DNA of 64,000 nt from Branchiostoma floridae (GCF_000003815.2 NC_049989.1:22158962-22222961), one strand, 5' to 3'; counted from the stretch's first letter, positions 1 through 11,464 are shown. Made by a program: numbers and translations. The notes: generated by a model from the letters alone, not told the origin.

Positions 1-85
1 AAACTCTGTTGAATCTATTATATTACGTTACTTGTCTTTACATTGTCTTTTAGAAAATATTAGTCTTGCATTGGTTTAACTTTAT

Positions 86-718
86 CAGGGGTGCCTAGGC
101 ATTTGCACGATCCGTATGAAATTCGTACGAATATTATGTGATACACACGAATCACTATGCGAAAACGCACGAATATTATGAAATTCGCACGAATCACTAT
201 GCGAAATCGTACGAATTTTATGAAATTCGCACGAATCACTATGTGACACACACGAGCCTTATGTGATTTGCACGATCCTTATGCGAAATTGCGCAACCAC
301 TGGCGGGGTCACGTGACAAACGGAGCGGGATTTTCAAGATGGCGGCTTCGCCGCTTCGGCGACTGAAAATACGATGTAACACGCCGAAATGAAGCTAAAC
401 AGTAGCTCACAGGCTATCAAATACATCTTTGCGACGGTAAATGTCCATTCCATGCCTTGAAATATAAATATCTCGGGTAGAAACGCTCAAAATCATGCCT
501 CCTCCCGGCCGCCGTTTTTGCATAAGGATCGTGCAAATCACATAAGGCTCGTGTGTGTCACATAGTGATTCGTGCGAATTTCATAAAATTCGTACGATTT
601 CGCATAGTGATTCGTGCGAATTTCATAATATTCGTGCGTTTTCGCATAGTGATTCGTGTGTATCACATAATATTCGTACGAATTTCATAGGGTTCGTGCA
701 AATGCTTAGGCACCCCTG
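86..718. mobile_element. MITE-like element with ~200-bp terminal inverted repeats
   Basis: The left arm (86 to about 290) is matched in reverse complement by the right arm (about 518-718). The ends read CAGGGGTGCC and its complement. Both flanks carry TTTAT next to the ends, a likely 5-bp target-site duplication. The arms are built from short internal repeats of the type attcgtrcgaatttcata. The centre is unrelated, with no transposase ORF, so this is a non-autonomous foldback element. Confidence 0.85.
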
Positions 719-743
719 TTTATATATAAGTTATAACATATGT

Positions 744-1016
744 GCTACGGCCGCGTGGCGCGTTGGTACACCCGATCCCTCGATCTCGGAAGTTAAGCAA
801 CGCGACGGTCCGGATAGTGCTTGGATGGGGGACCAACCAAGGACGTCCGGATTGCTGTAGCCTCACGAAGTTTCCACGAAATCGTCTTCCGGGAGGGACG
901 TAAAACGGGGGTCCCGTGCTCGAGGAGGTGCCTCGACCACGTTAAACAGCCTCATTACTCATACTGGGTACCTACTGGCTGGCAAAATACACCAGATGAT
1001 TATTATAACCTTCATT
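744..1016 (+). mobile_element. 5S rRNA-derived SINE (SINE3 type)
   Basis: Positions 744-863 read as a diverged 5S rRNA gene: gctacggcc at the start, the internal-promoter segment gatctcggaagttaagca, then gcttggatggggga, and gctgtag at the end. A non-5S body follows to about 1016. Part of that body (gtgcctcgaccacgtt onward) recurs in reverse complement near 34861-34960 without the 5S head. That is what a retroposed family looks like, not a 5S rRNA gene. No T-run terminator follows the 5S part. Confidence 0.85.
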
Positions 1017-2601
1017 AGATGTAATATGTTCAGGTGGAAGCGCCTCCTGTTGACTGTTCCAAAAATTGCATGTCAATGTACCTAATTTACATGTGTGATA
1101 GTTTATCAGAACAGGGACTGTACGAGGGGACTGCCTGTAGCCATATCACTGTTCTGCTACCTTAATGCCATTGTAAGGGTTTAAGGTGAGAGTTCAAAGG
1201 TTGTGACGAATCCACAGTGTGACTGTGACATTAGGTATTATTTTTCACCCTCCAAATCCTGTTGCATACATCATGACATGGATGCTAGACTGACTTTGCA
1301 GCCAGCCTCATACCTGGACCTTATCCTCTGGACCTGGGTGGCACCTACATACATGAATTTTCTGGTGATATAACATTTATCTAAAAATGCAAACTTTTTT
1401 GTGTGTCACTGTTGTGTATGAAAAAGTCACATTGATATTGTAAGTCATGTGAAGATGTGATTTGTATGGTAATAACAATGATTGTGTTTTGTGCATCAAC
1501 TTGTGCATTTCTGCAATGACAGTGCAGATACATTATAAGTGATTATTAACAGCACTTTCCAATGTAACAGATGCAATAAATGATGCTATTACCAGGTACT
1601 AGTACTCACAAACAACTCTGGGGGATTCTGAAGTCTTGGACTTTATTTATGAATTTGCAAGATGAAGTCATAACTTGTAAGTTATACTTACGACCAAGTT
1701 ATCTATTCATGACATGTGGACAACTTAGTCTTCTCATCAGTTAATAAACTGAAATAAGACAGGGAAAAAAAATACAATTTTGAGACACTTGTTTAGCCTT
1801 TACCAGGCTTCATGATTTCCAATGGAAAAGTACTATAGAAATTGTTCAATTCAACTTCAAATAAGGAACATGTGGCCACCTGTACTGAAGAAATCAAATA
1901 GAGAACTGGTCGGCTAACTCAGGTTCTCTGTCGTGTTATCTGTGTATTTGACTAATTCATTTTACACCCTGATTTTCAGTTTTAGGTACAAATAAACAAT
2001 TCCAGAGGCACACATTCATTATAAGACACAGGTTTTGGCCAAAGTACTGTCATATCATTGTTACAAACAGCAGGAGACAAACCTTTGGACATTGCAACAC
2101 TTGAGTTCCATATTGACACGAAGTCCATGATGGTATGAATATGTTTAACATAAATATAGACTGGATTTTCCCAGGACATGTATTAATTTAAAGTCATCCT
2201 GACAGTTAATATATAATGAGTTGTAAAATGATATATCTCATATGAAGTCAGGCTGGTATGTTAAAGGTTTAGGTTACACTATTAATGACACTCGGCATGT
2301 TTTGTTTCTGGCTTTCTCCCAGTGTGAGTGGTACTGATAAGTTTACAAGATGCAGACTTCCCCTGGAGAGAGTTGATCTGGTTTAATGTTGATCCTCTTG
2401 TTCAGCTTTTTGAATATTGTTTACCTCTATGTCTTACCTCCAAAAACAGTTTATTTTCTAAATATGAAAACAAGTTAACATGTTGAGGCCTTAAACAGAC
2501 TGTACATTGCTGTGGCACATTTGTGATGACTTAATACTTAGTTTAAAAGTCAGCTGCAGGAATTCTTAGAAGTTCAAGTACTTATTAATAAACACTCCTT
2601 C
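1017..2601. other. Non-coding, probable 3' UTR and flank of the UNC93 gene
   Basis: I see no coding exon here. On the minus strand this lies downstream of the UNC93 stop codon. A TTTATT near 1643 (AATAAA on the minus strand) is a candidate polyadenylation signal, which would make a 3' UTR of about 960 bases. The rest is AT-rich unique sequence. Confidence 0.4.
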
Positions 2602-5600
2602 CTACACCTCAATGTCATCATCCCGACCTCTGCCCCCAAATAACCTATAACCCCTGCCCCCGTGACCCCTGTTCAGCAGCTCCTCTTCATCCTCTTCTAT
2701 AATCACTCCACGACCCACGATCGGGTCGTTCTCAAGGTCATCCTCGTCAAGGTCATCCTCATCAAAATCGTCCACACCGGGATGCTCCGCCTCTGCGCCC
2801 CCCTCCCGTTGGAGGTTGTCGAAGTTGATGTTGGGGTCGGGGTGCCATGGCGCGCCGGGGTTCCGCAGGTCATCCTCCTGGTCTTCTCCATCATCCTCCT
2901 CATCCTCCGCATCATCCTCATCTAGCAGGGGGTTCTGGGGATGCTGCACACGGCGGTACCTAAACAAACAAACAAACAAACAAACATCATCATTCTCTGC
3001 ATCATCCTCATCCAGCTGTGGGATCTGGGGATGCTGCACACGGCGGTACCTAAACAAACAAACAAACATCATCCTCATCCAGCTGTCGGTTCTGGGGATG
3101 CTGCACATGACGGTACCTAAACAAACAAACAAACAAACATCTGGGGATGTATTACTTAAACAAACAAACATTACATGACTCACTTCACTGAAAATGAGAG
3201 TCTTAAGCTTTGGTTAAGTCGTTAAATGGAGATCTTGTGTTTGAGGAGACCCACACCTTGAGCACCCACCACACTTATCGAAAAGAACAGAGGTCCTTCC
3301 TGGCGTGAGTGGATCAAACCTTTATTATTTTATTTTTTTTATTTATTGCCAATGATACAACTCATTACACGGATCTGCCTAGGCAGCTTTGGGCTGGTAG
3401 CTGCAGATCCACAGAGATACAGACGAACATACATCATCGGTCGACGTGATCGCACATGTTTACACACGACGGGGTTATACCGCCCCCTGCGGGGTGACAT
3501 ACCCTTTCATATGCGCCAGGTCCCCCGTCCGGGTGAATGATGTAAATCACCGTGAGCCGAAGCTAGGTACTCATTTTCACCTGTCAGTGAGTATAGTGAG
3601 GAAAGCCGTGTAAAGTGCCTTTCCCAAGGGCACAAGATTGGTAACACGGCAGGCGGATTCGAACCCGCAACCTCTCGGTCACGGGGCAAACACGGTCCCA
3701 CTGCGCTACGCGGTCCCACATCTTTAGATACAAAAGAAAGAATAAGAAGTGACTCACCTCCACTCGAACCAGCCGTACAGACCCAGTGAGATGACGAAGG
3801 TCACGATCAGCAGGCAGATCTTCACTAGGACGGAGAAGCTGAAAAACAGGGAAGTAACTTCACATGTAGAAGTATGAGCTCTTGTACATTTTTTTTGTCA
3901 AGCTGACTTGTGAACACAAAACAAACCGAACCATTACAACTACATTATAGTACATACCAAAAAGGAATTACTTGAGCAACAACTAATAACCAAAAACAAC
4001 TACACGTACCTGCTGTGTAAGCTCTTTTCAAGAGATAACAAAAATGATAGGCAGCACAGAATTCATCATACATACATGTATCTAAAGAAAATAAGAGTAA
4101 ACCCGTACCCATCTCTATACCAGAAGGCGAGAGACATTCCGAGGATGTTGAAGAGACGGAAGTTGGAGAAGGCGACCTCCGACCTCTTGTGGTAGAACAT
4201 GATCCCCAGCAGGCCTGAGTGAACAGCACATGTTTGGATGTCTGACATTCAGATTAACAAACAGGCCATGTGGATTTGATTATATGTATGGCAGCTTTAA
4301 ATCATACAAAGCAAACTGCAAAAGGAGCAAATACATGCTGTGGAGGAAAAATGTATATATCGACAAACATATTCAGTAGAAGCCAGTTAATTGCACAACG
4401 GATTAACGCACACTTCTGTTAACTGCACGGGATCCCCAAATCCCAAACCTATTCGGACCAGCTATATAACTTCGCATTATTGCGCCAGCTGGATAATTGC
4501 ACGAAATCCACTGGCAAATAGGCCGTGCAATTAAGCGGCTTCTACTGTACTAATGTCAGCGTCAATTCCAAGGTCAAAAAAGATGTGAAAACTAAAAGTG
4601 AAAAATCTATTGTTATTCAATGCTCTATATAAACCTATATCCATTGCCTTCAAAACAGGGTATTTAGGACAGTGGTTTAAAATAAAAATATTCTAATTAC
4701 AGCAATTCAAAACCACTGTCACTCGACTTGGTATCCTTAGATACAGCTTCTAGAAACAACAGATATAGGTTATCACACAGATAAAGGTTACAGATACTGC
4801 TTAATACATTGAGAAATGATGTGCTTACTGTTGAGGAAAACCTGCCAGATGGCGTCGCACACCCCGAAGCCCGCCACGACAGCGAAGAACGCCCCAATGT
4901 TCTGCGGGACGACGAACGGCGCACCCAGGTGGCTGAGGTCTTTCTGCAACAGGTAGGGTTTGGGGGTCCACAACAGCAGGGTGGTCAGGAATGCTGCATA
5001 GAGAACGACAAGGTCAGTGCAGAAAGAGAAGGGGGGCGCCATAGGCTACCTGCTGCAGCAGGTAGGGTTTTGGGGGTCCACAGCAGCAGGGTCGTCAGGA
5101 ATGCTGCAGAGAGAACGGAAAGGTCACTACAGAAAGAGACGGGTGGTGCCATAGGCTACCCGCTGCAGCAGGTAGGGTTTGGGGGTCCACAGCAGGAGGG
5201 TGGTCAGGAATGCTGCAGAGAAAACGGGAAGGTCACTACAGAAAAAGGCGGGGGGCGCCATAGGCTGCCTTCAGGTAGGGTTTGGGGGTCCACAGCAGGA
5301 GGGTGGTCAGGAATGCAGCAGAGAAAATGACAAGGTCAATAAAGAATTAAAGAGAGACAGGGGGCGACATAGGCTACATCCTTCTGCAGGAGGAAAAACA
5401 ATAATTATAGTAACCATTGAAGATTTTGTTACAAGTATAACTATTTAGCATCATATGGGTTAAACTAAGTTATTTAAACCGTTAAAATCTCTCACCCAGA
5501 TTCAGAACGGCACCGACTGCCACGACGCACAGCCGTCCCACGCGGGGTAAGATGTAGCCAATCACAAGAGCTGCGAGTCCGCTGCACAGGCCGTAGCTCG

Positions 5601-8600
5601 CCATGATGAACCCGGACCACATACTCCCCGTGCCGCAGAACGCGTACGACTGCAGAGGGAGAGGCGTCGTTACACATTATGCTACAATCTAAAGACCTTG
5701 TATCCGTACACAAAATAAAGCGCTCACCAACAAACTTTTGATCAGACCACTGATCTTTATCAAGTTGAAATGACGGTGAAGTGTCGGTATTGGCCCCCGT
5801 CTCGGTTGAGGGAAGGTTTGTTACATGTTGTATCAGGAATAACGATCTGGCTCTGAGTTTGTCAGTCACAACTCCGACAAAAAGAAGTCAAAAGCTTGGC
5901 TCTGGATGATCCAAATTAAAGTAATGGTGATAAACTCTTTAGGCCACACCAATTTAATTTCTTGGTTCACGGATTCGCTCGCTCCTATTTTTTGGAAAAA
6001 AAAATGAAAATAAAAATTACCACTCAGCAAATTTTCACCATTAATGAAACCATTCACCAACTTTCTGGTGTAGCAAACATAAAAACTGACACTACTTTTG
6101 TAATTTTCAATGAACAGGTGCTGTTACTGTACAGTAATAGTGTTTTTGTACTTTTTTCAAGCTGAAAACTTTTTATTCTTTATGTTTTGGATTAGCCCTT
6201 ACCTTTACCCCAACCATTTTACAATTTTTATTTTCATTTCGCCCTCTCGCTCCATATTTTTTATGAAAAAATCCGTGAACCAAGAAATTAAATTGGTGTG
6301 GCCTTAGTGTAAAAAGGAAATGATAAAGGAAGAGACGCACGATATCTGTTCATCTGCAGAAATTCAACATTTTCTGATTGATCTGAACTACATTTGTATT
6401 TATATGTGTGTACTCATGTCAGGATAGATGTTGCCAATTCTGTTGGTTCAAACCCCGATATGTCCGCAATGAGATTGGGATCATGAAGCTGCATGCCTGT
6501 GAAGATGATGAGGGTTTGTTTGAGTACTTACATCAGCAAAGTCGATGAAGATGAATGCCTGCTGCATGCCCGTGAAGATGATGAGCGGAATCAGCATCCG
6601 CAGTCGCCACTCCCCCCACATACGCGGGATCTTCGTCACGATCAGCCAGAAATACCGCTGGACCTGACAGAGAATAGGGAAATGTTGAAAACTGCTTATT
6701 ACCCCCGGTACATCAACTTGGCATTGCATGAGGCCCTCAGAGACTGACTAAAGCTGTTGACCATCTTCCAAGACTCAGAGCCAAAGATACCCAGTACACC
6801 AGGTTTTCAACTGAACATTACAAGCTGCATATCTGGACAGAATTTTTATTTGATCCACTCACACCAGGAAGGACCCATACTCTTTTTGATAACTGTGGTG
6901 GGTTCTTTAACGTGTGGGTGGTGTGGCTCTCATCAAACACGGGAGTGATTGAAATTACAGGATTTTGTTTGTTCTTTTTTTATTTACCTTCATCTGGTTG
7001 CGCGAGTCCTCAGTACTCCGGGTGAGTTTGCGGGTCATGAGGAGGCTGGTCGTCATGCCGACGACCCCGAAGAACAGGAGGATGCTGACGATGCAGAATG
7101 TGACGAGGGCGCTGTCGATGAAGGGCACCAGACACTCCTGCCGCCGCTCTCCCCAGCTGCACACAAGGTCATAGCGCTCGTTTTTCCGGCTGGGGGGAAA
7201 TTTCGAAAATCGTTCAGAAAAATTCATATCACGCTACAAGCCCGTTTAACCAATTAAGTTTGTTGGTAGTCTTACATGTAAATTCTTAAAAGATAACTCT
7301 GTACTGAAGAATTAAAATGTAAATAAGTTTGATGATGCAAATTCTTATATAACGTCATTGGATGATTTTTTTGGTCCTGAGGATAAAAAATCCAGAATTT
7401 CTAACCCACCCGCAGATCAGGTTTGTTTGCTTGTTTGTGTATTTGTTTGTTTGTGTTACCTACCCGCAGGTGAGGTTTCCGATCTGCTCCCGCAGACTGT
7501 AGACGTCCATGGTGTCGTTACGGAACACGAACTGCAGCGAGAAGGCAAGGTTCTCCCACACTGGCGCCATCTGGGGGGAGGTAACTCGTCAATAAACTGT
7601 CATATCAATCAATGTATCAATCAATCAACTAACTAATCAATAAATCCTGAGCACGACAAACTTATTCAGGTATAAAGTCATTTATTGTGGGGAGTTTAAT
7701 CAATCAATAAAAGCTATTACTTTCAATAAATTCTCACCTGGAAATGATCACTCTTATTTTCTCACCTAGAAGCGATCACTTTCACTTTATAAGCTATCAC
7801 CTGAACAAGATCACTTTCACTTTCTCACCTGGAAGTGATCTCTTTCACTTTCTAACATCTCACCTCACACTTAATGCGCTCTCACCTGGAAATGATCACT
7901 TTCACTTTTAAAGTTCTCACCTGAAGGTGAAGTTTCTCACCTGGAAGAGGAAGAAGAAGATGCCAGTGAACCTGCAGATGAAGGTGTCCTGGTGCGCGAC
8001 GGTGTCGGTGAGCCGGCCGTACCGGATGGCGGTCAGCGTGACCAGGCGGCCCTGACTGGCCCAGACCGGCCCGGTGGCCAGACCGGCCAGCGCGCCGGCT
8101 ACACTCTGCGTGTACTGGCTGTCCGGCATGTAGTACAGCGCCGTGAAAATGGTGATGAAACCTGGGGAACCACACAGTGATAATGAAAGAACTTTATTAC
8201 ACAACAATTATACATGATACATGTATGGCAACAGCTATTTAAGTACAAAATAGAGGTATACGATAAAGCTTAACAGCCTAGTTAACATAACAACCCTGGG
8301 GAACCACACAGTGATAATGAAAGAACTTTATTGCACAACAATTATACATGATACATGTATGGCAACAGCTATTTAAGTACAAAATAGAGGTATACGATAA
8401 AGCTTAACAGCCTAGTTAACATAACAACCCTGGGGAAGCACACAGTGATAATGAAAGAACTTTATTGCACAACAATTGTACATGATACATGTATGGCAAC
8501 AACTATTACATAAAGTACAAAATAGAGGTATAGGATAAAGCTTAACAGCCTAGTTAACATAACAACCCTGGGAAAGCACACAGCAGATGGTCAGGGTTGT

Positions 8601-11075
8601 CTTGGGTACTGGTTTGAATAAAGATTTAATTAATAAAGAGACACATATGTGTAGTGTATAGTATTATAATGGAGTAGGCTACACAACAGCTGGTCAGTGA
8701 TGTCTCTGGTACTGGTTTATTATGTAGAAAAAGTTAATGAATAAAGAGACACTTTTCACACAACCCTTGTTTTATTTCCACCAATGTGGCTAACCATCTG
8801 TCACCTTCCTCGGAGCAATTCTGACATTGTACTGCAGCGATAGGTGTCGCTGCTTACAGATGCAGTCACAAATGTACTAGAATTTATATATACTGTATGC
8901 AGTGTTTACAATGCGGTTCCAATCAGTTGTCACTTACCATGGAGAAAACATTGCAATCCCCTCCAGCAAACTGTTGGTCTGTATAAGAAACTCACCCTGG
9001 TGTAACATTCCAATTTGTACCTGCCGGGTATAAATCTGTCTGGGGGTGCGATCTGTCCTGTTACACTGGTCTGTATAAGAAACTTTCGCTCTACTGATGT
9101 TTTGTGCCATGTATATGTAGTGATATATGTTGATAGATTTATTAGGACTTAATGTAATTGAGTACCTCTGTTATATTTTCATCTGACCCTGACCTCCCTC
9201 ATGACCTCAATGAAAAACGGCCTGCTGGCCGATTTGAGTTTCCCATGAATCAAAAAAGGTTGACAAACAAAACAAAAACTCACCCAGCCCAAGGAAGGAG
9301 ACCCACTTGGCGCCGATCCACTTGACGGGAATCACGGCGAAGAAACACGACGCCGCGCCGAAACCGAGCAGCATGGACGTGGTGTCGTGGCCGCGACCTT
9401 TGGCCTCGTTCAGAATCCTCTCCATGTTGAGAACGCCGTGGTGACAGGCGTACACGAGCATGAACCCTAGCGACACGCCCCAGATAGAACTGTAGGGAAC
9501 AAAAAGCCATGGTAACAGGAGTTAACAAACATATGTACCCTAACGACACGCCCCAGATAGAACTGTAGGCAACAAAACGCCATGGTAACAGGAGTAAACA
9601 AACATGTACCCTAACGACACGCCCCAGATAGAACTGTAGGCAACAAAACGCCATGGTAACAGGAGTAAACAAACATGTACCCTAACGACACGCCCCAGAT
9701 AGAACTGTAGGCAACAAAACGCCATGGTAACAGGAGTAAACAAACATGTACCCTAACGACACGCCCCAGATAGAACTGTAGGCAACAAAACGCCATGGTA
9801 ACAGGAGTAAACAAACATGTACCCTAACGACACGCCCCAGATAGAACTGTAGGCAACAAAACGCCATGGTAACAGGAGTAAACAAACATGTACCCAAACG
9901 ACACGCCCCAGATAGAACTGTAGGCAACAAAACGCCATGGTAACAGGAGTAAACAAACATGTACCCTATCGACACGCCCCAGATAGAACTGTAGGCAACA
10001 AAACGCCATGGTAACAGGAGTAAACAAACATGTACCCTAACGACACGCCCCAGATAGAACTGTAAAGAACAAAACGCCATGGTAACAGGAGTAAACAAAC
10101 ATGAACCCTAACGACACGCCCCAGATAGAACTGTAGGGAACAAAACACCATGGTGACAGGAGTAAAGAAACATGTACCCTAACGACACGCCCCAGATAGA
10201 ACTGTAAAGAACAAAACGCCATGGTAACAGGAGTAAACAAACATGAACCCTAACGACACGCCCCAGATAGAACTGTAGGGAACAAAACACCATGGTGACA
10301 GGAGTTAAAACCAATTTAGAGAGATATAGAATTGTGTAAAGTGTTCTAAAATGTCTTACAGACAAACAGTTAAAGTTACTGTAATCATCTGTGCATCAGA
10401 ATAAACCTAAGTTGAAGTGGGGGCTGAATGCAGAGTGTCTGCATGTCATTTTCATATTTCAAATTCTACGGGTACTCCAATTACAACCTTTCTTTACCAC
10501 CTGCCTTTCTGGCCTAATAGATTCCTGAGCTACAAACTCAGGTCTAAAAATACGTACAAACAATAAAGTCTGTTATTGTCTTACATGTAGAGCCTCTTGC
10601 ATTTCCTCTGCTCCTCTTTCCTCTTCACTTCCTCCTCATTCACCGGCTCCTGCTGCTCCCCATCCTCCTCCCCCTCCTCTGGTACAGCAGGGGGGTCCCC
10701 ATTCTGGTACCCCCCCTCTCCTGGTACAGCAGGGGGGTCCCCATTCTGATACCCCCCCTCTGCTGGTACAGCAGGGGGGTCCCCATTCTGGTACCCCCCC
10801 TCCGCCTCCAACCCTACGTGGATGTCTTCAGCATCTCTCTGGTCGTGCTGCAGTCGCAGGTGTCCATTCGCTAGGTGGCGCTCTTGCCCTGCTTCCTCCT
10901 CCTCATCTGGCTCAGCAAGGATGAGGTCTGCAGGGCCATTACCATCCGCTTGGGGGCGCCGATGATCATGTTGCAGTACGTGTCCATTTGGCAGGTGGCG
11001 CTCCTGCTCTTCCTGTTCCCCAGCCTCCTCCTCCTCCTGTCTTTCTGCATTGATGATGAGGTCCCCAAGGTCCAT
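2602..11075 (-). CDS. unc93: UNC93-family multi-pass membrane protein, 11 exons, 740 aa
   Basis: Exons in transcript order: 10585-11075, 9284-9489, 7941-8161, 7464-7570, 6988-7189, 6532-6663, 5496-5649, 4829-4993, 4109-4214, 3758-3838, 2602-2959. All borders are GT-AG and phases close to 2223 nt. I chose the ATG at 11075 (MDLGDL); nothing better lies upstream. Residues 1-163 are an acidic, Gln-rich cytosolic head; about 164-621 form the MFS-like membrane domain; 622-740 form a very acidic tail ending DDDIEV. UNC93 hallmarks are FTGIFFFLFQ, MLIPLIIFTGMQQAF and GVCDAIWQVFLNS followed by AFSNFRLFNILG. The loop coded by exon 4 has sequons NDT and NLT. The DAIWQ block is closer to UNC93A; the long acidic tail recalls UNC93B1, which escorts nucleic-acid TLRs. 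UNC93A's role is poorly known, so trafficking is inference. Family call is firm, paralogue is not. Confidence 0.92.
2930..3160 (-). repeat. Acceptor-side minisatellite at UNC93 exon 11
   Basis: The start of exon 11 with its acceptor (tttag, then the TACCGCCGTGTGCAGCATCC start) occurs at 2930-2965, again near 3026-3060, with changes near 3090-3125, and as a fragment near 3141. Runs of caaacaaa and partial copies of the GAT/GAG-rich exon lie between. Only the copy nearest the exon body (acceptor at 2960-2961) continues into the acidic tail. Confidence 0.8.
3236..3320 (+). repeat. Dispersed repeat module shared with 6835-6945
   Basis: The stretch with gtccttcctggcgtgagtgg recurs in reverse complement at 6835-6945. 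Both lie in UNC93 introns. It is probably a SINE body or tail; no family name is claimed. Confidence 0.55.
3331..3719 (-). mobile_element. tRNA-derived SINE
   Basis: On the minus strand an A box TAGCGCAGTGG (3698-3708) and a B box GGTTCGAATCC (3655-3665) are spaced as in tRNA-type RNA polymerase III promoters. The element continues for about 300 bp of unrelated body and ends in an A-rich tail (3310-3345). It lies in the UNC93 intron between exons 10 and 11. Confidence 0.8.
4374..4547. mobile_element. Short pogo/Tigger-like MITE
   Basis: Termini CAGTAGAAGCC and GGCTTCTACTG are inverted, and similarity continues inward (GTTAATTGCAC against GTGCAATTAAG). The CAGT ends and the TA on the right flank suggest the Tc1/mariner-pogo group. 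The left flank is TT, so that duplication has decayed or is absent. It lies between UNC93 exons 8 and 9. Confidence 0.75.
4945..5345 (-). repeat. Acceptor-side minisatellite at UNC93 exon 8 (~100-bp unit, 4 copies)
   Basis: The first ~50 bases of exon 8 (start of the CATTCCTGACCACC segment through CCCAAACCCTACCTG) with acceptor TGCAG and about 55 bases of intron are repeated four times. Copies begin near 4945, 5055, 5165 and 5270. Only the lowest-coordinate copy (acceptor at 4994-4995) continues into full exon 8. Confidence 0.85.
5942..6303. mobile_element. MITE with TTA duplication (PIF/Harbinger-like)
   Basis: GGCCACACCAATTTAATTTC at the left end is matched inverted at the right end for about 35 bp. 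TTA flanks both sides (5939-5941 and 6304-6306), the 3-bp target typical of PIF/Harbinger. It is 362 bp, has no transposase, and sits in the intron between UNC93 exons 6 and 7. Confidence 0.85.
6835..6945 (-). repeat. Dispersed repeat module, reverse copy of 3236-3320
   Basis: It contains aaggacccatactctttttg and a neighbouring ttctttaacgtgtgggtgg. The module matches 3236-3320 in the opposite orientation and lies in the intron between UNC93 exons 5 and 6. Confidence 0.55.
7733..7940 (-). repeat. Degenerate donor-side minisatellite after UNC93 exon 3
   Basis: On the minus strand the exon 3 end and donor, TTCCAG then gtgag, recurs about seven times, separated by aaagtgaaagtgatca-like spacers. 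The real donor is at 7940. Exon 3 is therefore bordered by repeat arrays on both sides (see 8161-8580). Confidence 0.65.
8161..8580 (-). repeat. 134-bp tandem repeat starting at the UNC93 exon 3 acceptor
   Basis: Three complete copies and a fourth partial one begin near 8161, 8294, 8428 and 8566. Each carries the minus-strand acceptor gtggttccccagg or a variant, and a fragment with ctttattgcacaac that resembles the LINE 3' end at 11465. The array starts exactly at the exon border (8161). Confidence 0.8.
9135..9282 (+). mobile_element. LINE-like 3' end fragment
   Basis: The segment with ttattaggactt, a tctgaccctgacct stretch and a CAAA-rich tail resembles segments at 31130-31268 and 36430-36588. 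Shared 3' ends of variable length with a short repeated tail are typical of 5'-truncated non-LTR elements. Its tail ends right beside the donor of UNC93 exon 2 (9282-9283). Confidence 0.5.
9476..10310 (-). repeat. 71-bp minisatellite duplicating the UNC93 exon 2 acceptor (12 copies)
   Basis: Twelve copies contain cgccccagatagaactg; eleven upstream copies recur at exact 71-bp steps from 9549 to 10259. On the minus strand each holds an acceptor (tacag or a variant) and about 27 exon bases coding SIWGVSLG. Only the last copy (acceptor 9490-9491) leads into full exon 2. The copies are nearly identical, so the array is young or homogenised. Confidence 0.92.
10675..10805 (-). repeat. In-frame 42-bp coding repeat in UNC93 exon 1
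   Basis: Three copies code for EGGYQNGDPPAVP with one varying residue, 14 aa per unit. Upstream in the same exon a longer pair of related segments (AGEQEEQERHLPNGH and AGQERHLANGH) repeats too. The length is a multiple of three, so copy number can vary without breaking the protein. Confidence 0.85.
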
Positions 11076-11464
11076 GGCTGTCAGTGCTGTTCTATACACA
11101 TAAAGTAGAGTATGATTGTTTCAGTCTTTGTCTATACATGACAAAACTCAATTTCAAGGCAAGGGTCACTTTAACATCATATTGGACATATTGGAGTAAA
11201 ATATTTCTAAAAAAGCAAGATCATTACATCTGCTTGAAGACTATATCAAGGCAGTCATCCTGTCCTCTAAAATCTGAACCACACGACATGAAATTTCAAT
11301 GATCATGTACAATGTATTGTCAGAAGTGACAGATTTAACAATGAAAATTGACAATGGAAGCGACGGAAAAAATTTAAACTTAGATTTAGAGATGGAGACA
11401 GCCCTGTCTGCCCCCCTCCCCACTCAACCCCAGATTTCTCCCACTCATGTGAAAAGGGAAATGA

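Noticed and set aside
744-863. A functional 5S rRNA gene
   Set aside because: Several changes from the 5S consensus, no T-run terminator, and a repeat body continues directly after it.
3331-3719. A tRNA gene
   Set aside because: A and B boxes are present but a complete cloverleaf is not, and a SINE body with A-rich tail follows.
9280-10365. Series of overlapping ~67-residue frames (LQFYLGRVVRVH)
   Set aside because: Shadow readings of the 71-bp array at UNC93 exon 2.
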